Assembly: GCA_905234265.1 (NCBI GenBank)
Contig: CAJOHJ010000013.1
Span: forward strand, 43,684 to 107,683
Direction: 5' to 3'
DNA from: an uncultured Prevotella sp.
GTDB lineage: Bacteria; Bacteroidota; Bacteroidia; Bacteroidales; Bacteroidaceae
DNA length: 64,000 nucleotides
The position numbers were made by a program, and so were the translations under genes. The first letter of the stretch is position 1. Every line of letters starts with the position of its first letter. A model generated the notes under the pieces. That model saw only the letters and a list, made by a program, of their open reading frames with translations, ran no database searches and was not told the DNA's origin. This document shows positions 8,377 through 16,373 of the stretch, in pieces.

Positions 8377-8410
8377 TTTTCTGCACAAAATCATCGTTTT
8401 GTGCAGAAAA
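8377..8410. repeat. Perfect 14-bp inverted repeat
   Basis: TTTTCTGCACAAAA (8377-8390) and its exact reverse complement (8397-8410) flank a 6-base loop. There is no T tract beyond it, so it is not a classical terminator. Its function is unknown. Confidence 0.6.
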
Positions 8411-8735
8411 AGAAGTCTGCTTTGTCAAAAATCAGGCGTGAGATTTTGAAGAGCTGGCAGGTTTTTGATGCCTTTCCGTTCTCTTTCCACCAATTTTTTG
8501 TACACGATAATGGAGTAAAATAATTATACAAAATGAATGAAAGAAAGAAAACGATGTTATCCTAAATACGCGGTAATCAAACAAAGCCGTATGTTTCCAA
8601 AAACGGCGTCACAAAAATACAACTTTTTCAGAATAGTATTCCATTGTGGGCCGAATTTTATGTTATTTTTATGAGTACTGCAGCATTTGCTCCACAATAT
8701 TTCAAAAAAGTGGTTTTAAATTAAAACTGAAAAAT

Positions 8736-8773
8736 GTTGGCGCAAAGATTTTTTTTTAGTAATTTTGCGCCAA
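8736..8773 (+). promoter_or_regulatory. ileS promoter embedded in an inverted repeat
   Basis: GTTG (8736-8739), a 20-bp spacer and TAATTTTG (8760-8767) resemble a Bacteroidales promoter with a weak first box. TTGGCGCAAA (8737-8746) and TTTGCGCCAA (8764-8773) form a perfect 10-bp inverted repeat that covers both boxes. A protein binding this repeat would block the promoter; that is inference. Confidence 0.55.
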
Positions 8774-8829
8774 TTTATAATGGCATCATGATATGCCACG
8801 ACGCGAAAAACTGAAATTTTAAATATATT

Positions 8830-11800
8830 ATGACAAAGAGATTTGCCGAACATAACGGCTTGAACCTTACGCAGACGAATAACGACGTGCTGCAGATGTG
8901 GAAGGAAAAGAATGTCTTCTGGCGCTCTGTCGAAGAGCGCGAAGGCTGCCCACAGTTTGTATTTTTCGAAGGACCTCCATCGGCCAACGGCCATCCAGGC
9001 ATTCACCATGTGCTGGCACGCTCCATAAAAGACACATTCAACCGCTACAAGACCATGCGCGGCTTCCAGGTGAAGCGCAAGGCCGGCTGGGACACTCACG
9101 GGCTGCCTGTCGAACTTGGCGTTGAGAAAGAGCTGAACATCACCAAGGCCGACATCGACAACAAGGAGTCGGAAAAGTATATTTCCACCGAGGACTACAA
9201 CCGCAAGTGCCGCGAGAACGTGATGATGTACACCGCGGAGTGGCGCGAACTGACGGAGAAGATGGGATATTTCGTCGACCTTGACAATCCTTACATCACT
9301 TACGACAACAAATACATTGAAACCCTGTGGTGGCTGCTGAAGCAGTTCTATCAGAAGGGCCTGCTCTATAAGGGCTACACCATTCAGCCGTATTCTCCAG
9401 CCGCCGGCACCGGGCTTTCCAGCCACGAGCTGAACCAGCCGGGCTGCTACCGCGACGTAAAGGACACTACATGTACGGCCCAGTTCCGCATAAAAAACCC
9501 CAAGCCGGAAATGGCAGAGTGGGGGACACCCTACTTCCTGGCCTGGACAACTACGCCATGGACGCTCGCTGCCAACTCGGCACTCTGCGTAGGTCCGAAG
9601 ATTGACTACGTGGCCGTGCAGACGTATAATCCATATACGGCAGACAAAATCACCATCATCCTTGCCGAAGCCCGTCTTTCGGCATACTTCAAGGAAGAGG
9701 GCCGCGACGCCAGCCTCGACGACTACAAGGCTGGCGACAAGGTGATTCCATGGCGCATCGTCGGCCGCTACAAGGGCACAGACCTCGTGGGCATGGAGTA
9801 TGAGCAGCTGATGCCTGCCATCAAGCCTATGGGCGATGCCTTCCGCGTCATTCCCGGTGACTACGTTACCACCGACGACGGTGCCGGCATAGTGCATATC
9901 GCACCAAACTTCGGTGCCGACGACGCCTTTGTGGCAAAGAAAGCCGGCATCTGCCCCATCGTACTCATCGACAAGAAGGGCCAGGAGCGTCCTGTCGTCG
10001 ACCTGCAGGGAAAATACTACCTGACGGAAGACCTTGACGCAGAGTTCGTCAAGAATTATGTCAATGTCGGCGAATGGCAGAAGTTTGCCGGCCGCTACGT
10101 CAAGAATGCCTACGACGACGCCCTTACCGACAAGGACGAAACGCTTGACATCAGCATCTGCATGGACCTGAAAGCCCAGAACAAGGTGTTCAAGATAGAA
10201 AAGCACGTACACAACTACCCGCACTGCTGGCGTACTGACAAGCCCGTGCTTTACTATCCGCTGGACTCTTGGTTCATAAAGTCGTCGGCATGCAAGGAAC
10301 GCATGTCGGAACTCAACCGCACAATCAACTGGCAGCCGGAGTCTACCGGCTCTGGCCGCTTCGGCAACTGGCTGGACAACCTGAACGACTGGAATCTCTC
10401 ACGCAGCCGCTTTTGGGGAACGCCGCTGCCCATCTGGCGTTCGGAAGACGGCGAGGAGTTGTGCATCGGCAGCGTAGAGGAACTGTACAATGAGATAGAA
10501 AAAGCCGTCGAGGCCGGCGTAATGCAGAGCAACCCTCTGAAGGACAAAGGCTTTGAGCCGGGCAACATGTCGCAGGAAAACTACGACCGCATAGACCTGC
10601 ACCGCCCATACGTGGACAACATCGTCCTGGTGAGCGCTACTGGCAAGGCTATGAAGCGCGAGACCGACCTCATCGACGTCTGGTTCGACAGCGGTTCAAT
10701 GCCGTATGCACAGGTGCATTATCCGTTTGAGAACAAAGAGCTTATCGACGGACGCAAGGCATTCCCTGCCGACTTCATCAACGAGGGCGTCGACCAGACG
10801 CGCGGCTGGTTCTTCACACTGCATGCCATAGCCACCATGATCTTCGACAGCGTGGCATTCAAGAACGTCATTTCCTCGGGTCTTGTGCTTGACGCCAAGG
10901 GCAACAAGATGTCGAAGCACGTGGGCAATGTGGTCAATCCGTTCGACATGATTGAGAAGTACGGTTCCGATGCCGTTCGCTTCTACATGATGACCAATTC
11001 GGAGCCTTGGGACAATCTGAAGTTCGACCCAGAAGGCGTCGACGAGATACGCCGCAAGTTCTTCGGCACATTATATAATACGTATAGCTTCTTCGCTCTC
11101 TACGCCAACGTAGACGGCTTTGACCCCGCATCTGTCGGCGCAGCACTGCAGAATGGTGAGCGCCCGGAGATAGACCGCTGGATTCTGTCCAACTTGAACA
11201 CTCTTGTGCTGCGCGTTACAGAAGAGCTTGACGGCTACGACCCGACGCGTGCAGGCCGACTGATAGATGCCTTCGTCTGCGACGACCTGTCCAACTGGTA
11301 TGTGCGTCTGAACCGCAAGCGCTTCTGGGGCAAGGAGATGTCTGCCGACAAGCAGTCTGCATTTGCCACGCTCTATACCTGCCTGATAACCGTCAGCAAG
11401 TTGCTGGCGCCGTTTGCACCGTTCTTTGCCGACCAGCTCTACAAAGACCTGGGAGGCCAACTGGACAGTGTGCATCTGGAGACGTTCCCGGTAGCCGACG
11501 AGGCGCTGATAGACAAAGACCTCGAGACCCGCATGGCCATGTCGCAGAAGATAACATCAATGGTGCTGGCTCTGCGCCGCAAGGTTAACATAAAGGTGAA
11601 GCAGCCGCTGCAGTGCCTGATGATTCCTGCCGTTGACGAGGCTCAGAAGCAGGCCATCGAACAGGTGAAGAACATCATCCTGGACGAGGTGAACGTCAAG
11701 GAACTGAAATTTGTCGAAGGCTCTGGCATTCTGGTGAAGAAGGTGAAGTGCAACTTCCGCACTATGGGCAAGAAGTTTGGCAAGCTGATGAAGAGTGTTG

Positions 11801-12252
11801 CCGCCGCTGTCGATGCCCTCTCGCAGGAGCAGATAGCCCAGCTGGAGACGGAAGGCAAGCTCGCCTTGGCCGTTGAGGGCGCGGAAACCGTTGAGGTGGA
11901 AGCTGCCGACGTTGAAATCATCAGCGAGGATATTCCTGGCTGGCTGGTGTCCAACGAAGGCTCGCTGACTGTTGCACTGGAGGTGGAACTGACCGACGAG
12001 CTGCGACAGGAGGGCATGGCCCGCGAACTGGTGAAGCGCATCCAGAACATCCGCAAGGAGAGCGGCCTTGAAATCACCGACCGCATCAACGTCGTCGTCT
12101 CGCCAAATGCAGAGGTGGAAGCTGCCGTCAGCGGCTTTGGCGAATATGTCAAGTCGCAGGTGCTGGCCGACAGCATTGCCGTTGCCGACAATGACGGCAC
12201 GGAGACTGACTTCGACGAATTCAAGTTGAACATTAAAATCAGCAAAGCATAA
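8830..12252 (+). CDS. ileS: Isoleucyl-tRNA synthetase
   Basis: IleS charges tRNA-Ile in the cytoplasm and edits misactivated valine. The 1140-residue product has the class Ia HIGH-type motif as HPGIHH (about residues 57-62, after EGPPSANG), the KMSKH loop at residues 693-697, and an editing domain containing TTTPWTLAANS. The long C-terminal part carries the anticodon-binding region and the extension typical of the IleS form shared by Bacteroidetes, archaea and eukaryotes. The ATG follows the promoter at 8736-8767 by about 60 bp. It leads a forward run of housekeeping genes. Confidence 0.98.
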   Translation: MTKRFAEHNGLNLTQTNNDVLQMWKEKNVFWRSVEEREGCPQFVFFEGPPSANGHPGIHHVLARSIKDTFNRYKTMRGFQVKRKAGWDTHGLPVELGVEKELNITKADIDNKESEKYISTEDYNRKCRENVMMYTAEWRELTEKMGYFVDLDNPYITYDNKYIETLWWLLKQFYQKGLLYKGYTIQPYSPAAGTGLSSHELNQPGCYRDVKDTTCTAQFRIKNPKPEMAEWGTPYFLAWTTTPWTLAANSALCVGPKIDYVAVQTYNPYTADKITIILAEARLSAYFKEEGRDASLDDYKAGDKVIPWRIVGRYKGTDLVGMEYEQLMPAIKPMGDAFRVIPGDYVTTDDGAGIVHIAPNFGADDAFVAKKAGICPIVLIDKKGQERPVVDLQGKYYLTEDLDAEFVKNYVNVGEWQKFAGRYVKNAYDDALTDKDETLDISICMDLKAQNKVFKIEKHVHNYPHCWRTDKPVLYYPLDSWFIKSSACKERMSELNRTINWQPESTGSGRFGNWLDNLNDWNLSRSRFWGTPLPIWRSEDGEELCIGSVEELYNEIEKAVEAGVMQSNPLKDKGFEPGNMSQENYDRIDLHRPYVDNIVLVSATGKAMKRETDLIDVWFDSGSMPYAQVHYPFENKELIDGRKAFPADFINEGVDQTRGWFFTLHAIATMIFDSVAFKNVISSGLVLDAKGNKMSKHVGNVVNPFDMIEKYGSDAVRFYMMTNSEPWDNLKFDPEGVDEIRRKFFGTLYNTYSFFALYANVDGFDPASVGAALQNGERPEIDRWILSNLNTLVLRVTEELDGYDPTRAGRLIDAFVCDDLSNWYVRLNRKRFWGKEMSADKQSAFATLYTCLITVSKLLAPFAPFFADQLYKDLGGQLDSVHLETFPVADEALIDKDLETRMAMSQKITSMVLALRRKVNIKVKQPLQCLMIPAVDEAQKQAIEQVKNIILDEVNVKELKFVEGSGILVKKVKCNFRTMGKKFGKLMKSVAAAVDALSQEQIAQLETEGKLALAVEGAETVEVEAADVEIISEDIPGWLVSNEGSLTVALEVELTDELRQEGMARELVKRIQNIRKESGLEITDRINVVVSPNAEVEAAVSGFGEYVKSQVLADSIAVADNDGTETDFDEFKLNIKISKA

Positions 12253-12286
12253 TAACTAACCTAAAATCAGATAATTCCATTTTGCT

Positions 12287-12667
12287 ATGACAGAAAAAGT
12301 CCGCTATTCTGACGAGGAACTTGAAGAGTTCCGCCAGATAATAAACGAGAAGCTGGCTCTGGCCAGACGCGACTACGACCAGATGATGAGCGCCTTGATG
12401 AATAAGGACTCAAACGACGTTGACGACACATCGCCTACATACAAGGCGCTGGAGGAAGGAAGCGTCACACAGTCCAAGGAGGAAATCATCTCGCTGGCCG
12501 CCCGTCAGCAGAAGTTCATCCAAGGCTTGAAGGCTGCCTTGGTGCGTATAGAAAACAAGACATACGGCATAGACCGCATAACGGGAAAACTGATACCAAA
12601 GGAGCGACTTCGTGCCGTCCCACACGCTACGCTGAGCGTAGAGTCGAAGATGGCAGGTAAACAGTAA
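12287..12667 (+). CDS. TraR/DksA-family protein without zinc-finger cysteines
   Basis: The 126-residue protein has an N-terminal coiled-coil (EELEEFRQIINEKLALARRDYDQMM) and the DksA/TraR C-terminal signature ITGKLIPKERLRAVPHATLS. Family members bind the secondary channel of RNA polymerase and modulate rRNA and stress promoters. The four zinc-binding Cys of classical DksA are absent: the first position reads YGIDRITGK and the product has no Cys at all. Cys-poor forms are common in Bacteroidetes. lspA starts directly after the stop codon with no gap, suggesting coupling. Confidence 0.88.
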   Translation: MTEKVRYSDEELEEFRQIINEKLALARRDYDQMMSALMNKDSNDVDDTSPTYKALEEGSVTQSKEEIISLAARQQKFIQGLKAALVRIENKTYGIDRITGKLIPKERLRAVPHATLSVESKMAGKQ

Positions 12668-13309
12668 ATGAAACAGACTTCAACCACTAAGCAAAGTGTG
12701 GCAGCCATCTCCCTGGTTGCGCTGATAATCATTGTTGACCAAGTCATAAAGCTGTGGGTGAAGACTCACATGATGCTCCATGAGCAGATAGAAATACTGC
12801 CGTGGTTCAAGATAGTCTTCATAGAAAACAACGGCATGGCTTACGGAATGGAGATCGGCAGCAAGCTTGTGCTGTCTGTCTTCCGCATTGTTGCTGTGGG
12901 ATTGCTGGGCTACTACTTGTCAAGAGTTATCAGGCGGCAGGCACGCTGGGGCTATGTCGTATGCCTGTCCATGATTTTGGCAGGCGCGGCGGGAAATATT
13001 CTCGACTCGATGTTTTACGGCTTGGTGTTCAATGCATCCTCTGAATATTATGTCAGCTACTTCGTGCCATTTGGGACGGGCTATGCGCCATTCCTCATGG
13101 GAAAAGTGGTTGACATGTTCTATTTTCCGCTGATAGTCACCACATGGCCTGAATGGATGCCGTTCGTCGGTGGCGACCATTTTGTGTTCTTTAGTCCGAT
13201 ATTCAACTTTGCCGACAGTGCCATCTCGGTAGGTGTCGTACTGCTGCTGTTGTTCTATCGCAAGGAAATCAGCGAAATATCATTAGGTAGACATAAGGAA
13301 AGCGAATGA
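12668..13309 (+). CDS. lspA: Lipoprotein signal peptidase
   Basis: LspA is the inner-membrane aspartyl protease that removes the signal peptide of diacylated prolipoproteins, of which this window encodes several. Four hydrophobic helices are visible. The catalytic pair is Asp113 (AGAAGNILDS) and Asp183 (FNFADSAIS). The protein is 213 residues, longer than the roughly 165 of Escherichia coli LspA, because of an insertion between the two Asp (about residues 121-150) typical of Bacteroidetes. It overlaps the next gene by 4 bp (ATGA). Confidence 0.96.
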   Translation: MKQTSTTKQSVAAISLVALIIIVDQVIKLWVKTHMMLHEQIEILPWFKIVFIENNGMAYGMEIGSKLVLSVFRIVAVGLLGYYLSRVIRRQARWGYVVCLSMILAGAAGNILDSMFYGLVFNASSEYYVSYFVPFGTGYAPFLMGKVVDMFYFPLIVTTWPEWMPFVGGDHFVFFSPIFNFADSAISVGVVLLLLFYRKEISEISLGRHKESE

Positions 13310-14256
13310 GAAAGTTAGTGTCACTGACAGTTCTGTTAGCATTGCTCATGGCTTGCAAGCCAACGGTGCCTTCACGCTATGTACAGCCCGACGACATGGC
13401 TGACATTCTCTATGACTATCATGTGGCACAGGCAATGACTTCTTATCAGGGTGACGAAAGTGTCGGCAGGCATGTCAACTTCGCAGCTGTACTTAGGAAG
13501 TACGACGTCAGTGAGGCCGATTTCGACTCGTCGCTGGTTTATTACTACTCGCATGCCGACAGGCTGAAAACCATCTATGAGCGTGTCAACGAGAGGCTGG
13601 ACGCTGAGGCGGCAGCACTCGGAGTTGCAATAGGTCCGATGAACCAGTTCTCGCAGTATTCTGCCAGCGGCGACACTGCTAATGTGTGGACGCTGCAGAC
13701 GGATGTTCTGTTGGCTGCTGGGCCGGCTATGAACAGGTTCGACTTCACCGTTAAGGGCGACAGCACCTACAGGCGCGGCGACTCGTTCATGTTCCAGTTC
13801 GTCAGCGACTATATTTGGCAGGGAGGCACCAAGGATGTCGTCCTGTGCATGGTTGCCAGATACGAAGGCGACAGCATTGTGCAGACTTACAGCCATTATT
13901 CGTCGGCAGGTGCATGCCAGTTGCGCCTGCCTGCCAATGACAAGGCTGCGCTGAAGGAACTGAAGGGATACATCTACCTTCATGCCGGCGACGATGACGC
14001 CCGCATGCGCCGCCTGATGTTTGTCAGTCAGATGCAGCTGATACGTTTCCACAATAAACTTATTGACAATGAGCCAGAACAGAAAGACACCGTTAAGACG
14101 GATAGCGTCCAACGAGCTGATGTTGCCGACAGGACTGTTGCTCAGCCAGCAGGTAGTAGAATTGTCGGCCGACGGGACAGTGGAAAGATTTTACCCCCTG
14201 CAGAACGAATTGCCATTCACAGAATGGAGACAAGGCCGCCTGTCGGTAAGAAGTGA
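13306..14256 (+). CDS. DUF4296-domain lipoprotein, unusually long C-terminus
   Basis: The N-terminus is a lipoprotein signal ending LLMACKP. The DUF4296 region follows (DDMADILYDYHVAQAM, then YDVSEADFDSSLVYYYSHADRL), as expected for the gene immediately after lspA in Bacteroidetes. Its role is unknown; it should face the periplasm or outer membrane. The last 65 or so residues are polar and low in complexity, and the DNA there is read in another frame by a small gene (14063-14305). The long tail may therefore be a by-product of the overlap. Start: ATG overlapping the lspA stop. Confidence 0.85.
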   Translation: MRKLVSLTVLLALLMACKPTVPSRYVQPDDMADILYDYHVAQAMTSYQGDESVGRHVNFAAVLRKYDVSEADFDSSLVYYYSHADRLKTIYERVNERLDAEAAALGVAIGPMNQFSQYSASGDTANVWTLQTDVLLAAGPAMNRFDFTVKGDSTYRRGDSFMFQFVSDYIWQGGTKDVVLCMVARYEGDSIVQTYSHYSSAGACQLRLPANDKAALKELKGYIYLHAGDDDARMRRLMFVSQMQLIRFHNKLIDNEPEQKDTVKTDSVQRADVADRTVAQPAGSRIVGRRDSGKILPPAERIAIHRMETRPPVGKK

Positions 14257-14305
14257 CGAAAACGGACGGCAGACTCTCTATTACAACGAACAACAAATAA
14301 CCTGA
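14063..14305 (+). CDS. Small conserved-looking protein overlapping the DUF4296 gene
   Basis: This 80-codon frame lies 194 bp inside the DUF4296 gene in a different frame and ends 24 bp before the permease gene. From about residue 13 it reads RIASNELMLPTGLLLSQQVV, then a turn with DGTVERFYPL, then ELPFTEWRQGRLSV. From memory this is like a family of roughly 70-residue uncharacterised Bacteroidales proteins with a 'YPL..ELP.TEW..G' core; a search is needed to confirm it. The pattern of alternating hydrophobic strands looks like a folded small domain, unlike the tail of the DUF4296 protein in the other frame. The true start may be internal. Function unknown. Confidence 0.6.
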   Translation: MTMSQNRKTPLRRIASNELMLPTGLLLSQQVVELSADGTVERFYPLQNELPFTEWRQGRLSVRSDENGRQTLYYNEQQIT

Positions 14306-14328
14306 AACAATTATAAACAGACACAGTT

Positions 14329-15636
14329 ATGAACATGAAAGTACGCTTGGCGGCAATGAACTTCCTGGAGTTTGCCGTCTGGGGAGCATACCTGACATGC
14401 ATGGGAAACTATCTTGGAGTGGCAGGACTCGGCGATAAGATTTCGTGGTTCTATGCCATACAGGGAGTGGTGAGCATCTTCATGCCTACGCTGATGGGCA
14501 TCATCGCCGACAAGTTCATACAGCCACAGCGGCTGCTGGGCATCTGTCACCTGCTGGCAGGTGCATTCATGCTGGGATGCTGGTGGCTGGGCATGGAGGC
14601 AGGCTTCCGCACGGAAATCGCCGACAAGTCGCTGTTTATAGGCTTGTATACTATGAGCGTGGCATTCTTCATGCCTACTATTGCATTGTCCAACACTACG
14701 GCTTTCAACATTCTGAAGAAGAACCGCATGGACACCGTTAAGGACTTTCCGCCGATACGCGTTCTGGGAACGGTAGGTTTCATTGTTACAATGTGGTTTG
14801 TCAACTGTGCAGTGTGGGAAGACGGACAGTTCAGCATGACACTGGCAGAAAACAGCCATAAGTTCCAGTACACATATATGCAGTTCTTTGTCTCTGGCGT
14901 GCTGAGCATTCTGCTGTTTGCCTACTGTTTTACCCTGCCGGAATGTCCCATAGAGAGTAAGGAGCGGAAAGTTTCGATAGCAGAAAGCCTTGGACTCAAC
15001 GCATTCAAGCTCTTCCGCCGCAAGCAGATGGCCTTGTTCTTCATCTTCTCAGCCCTGCTGGGAATGTGCTTGCAGGTAACCAACGGATATGCAGGGCCTT
15101 TTATCACCAGCTTCAAGGGAACTCCAGAGTTCGCTGATACCTTTGCAGCCAACAATGCTACGCTGCTGACGTCAATATCGCAGGTCAGCGAAGCGCTGTG
15201 CATTCTCATGATACCATTCTTCCTTAAGCGCTTTGGCATAAAGGTTGTGATGCTTATGTCGATGTTTGCCTGGGTGTTCCGCTTTGGCTTCTTCGGAATA
15301 GGCAATCCTGCCATGCCCGGTGTGATATTCTTCATCCTGTCGTGCATTGTCTACGGAGTGGCATTCGATTTCTTCAATGTCTCTGGAGGTATATTCGTAG
15401 ACCAGCAGTGCGAGCCTTCCGTGAAGGCATCAGCGCAAGGTCTCTTCATGATGATGACAAACGGTCTTGGTGCTACCATCGGTACGCTGGCGGCTGGTGA
15501 AATCGTAAACGCATATTGCTCGTGGGAGGGAGACTATCTCGTGGGCGACTGGCAGACATGCTGGTATATCTTTGCATCTTTCGCATTGATAGTGGGCGTG
15601 TCGTTTGCATTAGTCTTCAAGCCGGAAAAGAAATAA
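14329..15636 (+). CDS. Nucleoside permease, MFS (NupG/XapB-like)
   Basis: The 435-residue product has about twelve membrane helices and opens MNMKVRLAAMNFLEFAVWGAYLTCMGNYL, closely resembling the nucleoside:H+ symporter branch of the major facilitator superfamily. Other family-like segments are MPTLMGIIADKF and YGVAFDFFNVSGGIFVDQ. It should import nucleosides across the inner membrane. It follows the small gene by 23 bp and rsmE starts 9 bp after it, so it is part of the same forward run. Confidence 0.88.
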   Translation: MNMKVRLAAMNFLEFAVWGAYLTCMGNYLGVAGLGDKISWFYAIQGVVSIFMPTLMGIIADKFIQPQRLLGICHLLAGAFMLGCWWLGMEAGFRTEIADKSLFIGLYTMSVAFFMPTIALSNTTAFNILKKNRMDTVKDFPPIRVLGTVGFIVTMWFVNCAVWEDGQFSMTLAENSHKFQYTYMQFFVSGVLSILLFAYCFTLPECPIESKERKVSIAESLGLNAFKLFRRKQMALFFIFSALLGMCLQVTNGYAGPFITSFKGTPEFADTFAANNATLLTSISQVSEALCILMIPFFLKRFGIKVVMLMSMFAWVFRFGFFGIGNPAMPGVIFFILSCIVYGVAFDFFNVSGGIFVDQQCEPSVKASAQGLFMMMTNGLGATIGTLAAGEIVNAYCSWEGDYLVGDWQTCWYIFASFALIVGVSFALVFKPEKK

Positions 15637-15645
15637 CAGCAGACA

Positions 15646-16365
15646 ATGAAGGAAACACGGTATTTCTATGCCCCAGAAGCACTGACGCAGCACGAACTGC
15701 CTGCGGAAGAGGCGGCTCATGCACTGCGCGTACTGCGGCTTGCAGCAGGCGATGAAATGATGCTGCTGGACGGACATGGGAATATCAGCAAGGCAGTGAT
15801 AACGGCCACTAACGGCAAAAGATGTCTCTATGACATTGTCGAGACTGAGCGCCACGAGCAGCCCTGGGCAGGGCATGTTCATCTGGCTGTTGCTCCTACG
15901 AAGATGATGGAACGCATGGAGTGGCTGACTGAGAAAGCCGTGGAAGTAGGCATCGACGAAATAACTCTGCTTGACTGCCGCTTCTCAGAACGCCGCACTG
16001 TTAAGACGGAGCGCCTGCAGAAAATAATGGTGGCAGCCATGAAGCAGAGCCGCAAGCCATTTGCCACAGAGATAAATGGCATGACTCCCTTTGGGCAGTT
16101 CATCAATTCGCCTCGCGAAGGGCATAAATTCATTGCTCACTGTTATGAAGAAGTAGAGCGCGTTGCCCTTTTCGACAGTCTTCGACAGCTTCCCGCCGAT
16201 GAGCCAGTGACAGTGCTGGTCGGCCCTGAGGGAGACTTTTCCGTCGAAGAGGTCCGGCAGGCTGTCAGCAAGGGATACCAGTCTGTCCATCTTGGCAGCA
16301 GCCGTCTGCGCACGGAAACGGCAGCCCTCATGGCAGTTGTAATGGCACAATTAAGCAAAAACTAA
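15646..16365 (+). CDS. rsmE: 16S rRNA m3U1498 methyltransferase
   Basis: RsmE methylates N3 of U1498 in 16S rRNA using S-adenosylmethionine. The 239-residue product has the N-terminal RNA-binding PUA-like part (residues 1-70) and a SPOUT-fold C-terminal domain with the knot segments VLVGPEGDFSVEEV and HLGSSRLRTETAALMAV, which bind the cofactor. A typical length and an ATG start 9 bp after the permease stop support the call. Confidence 0.95.
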   Translation: MKETRYFYAPEALTQHELPAEEAAHALRVLRLAAGDEMMLLDGHGNISKAVITATNGKRCLYDIVETERHEQPWAGHVHLAVAPTKMMERMEWLTEKAVEVGIDEITLLDCRFSERRTVKTERLQKIMVAAMKQSRKPFATEINGMTPFGQFINSPREGHKFIAHCYEEVERVALFDSLRQLPADEPVTVLVGPEGDFSVEEVRQAVSKGYQSVHLGSSRLRTETAALMAVVMAQLSKN

Positions 16366-16373
16366 ATATCACT

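Larger units (their letters stand above)
8015..8829. other. 815-bp intergenic region with hairpins and the ileS promoter
   Basis: No convincing gene lies between the kinase and ileS. The region holds a terminator-like hairpin (8255-8302) related to the 21-bp repeat family, a second perfect 14-bp hairpin (8377-8410), AT-rich DNA, and the ileS promoter with an inverted repeat at the right end. A 76-codon frame at 8293-8523 runs through the hairpins and looks spurious. Confidence 0.6.

Noticed and set aside
8377..8410. Relation of the TTTTCTGCACAAAA hairpin to similar bases near 39940-40030
   Set aside because: Both regions contain TTTTCTGCA and AAAATGACGATTTTG-like strings, but the match is short and AT-rich. 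I could not align them well enough to call a repeat family.
8293..8523. A 76-codon frame between the kinase and ileS genes
   Set aside because: It is encoded by hairpin and AT-rich repeat DNA, has a strongly basic, biased composition and no conserved-looking core.
8015..8829. Possible T-box or tRNA gene upstream of ileS
   Set aside because: No T-box sequence or specifier stem and no cloverleaf with a CCA-type end could be found; only simple hairpins are present.
8716..10224. A 502-codon minus-strand open frame antisense to ileS
   Set aside because: It mirrors the codon pattern of ileS, has no recognisable domain or promoter and is the usual shadow of a GC-biased gene. The same applies to long antisense frames at 32091-33077 and 34069-35175 in the addB/addA genes and 43092-44831 over ftsY/rimO.
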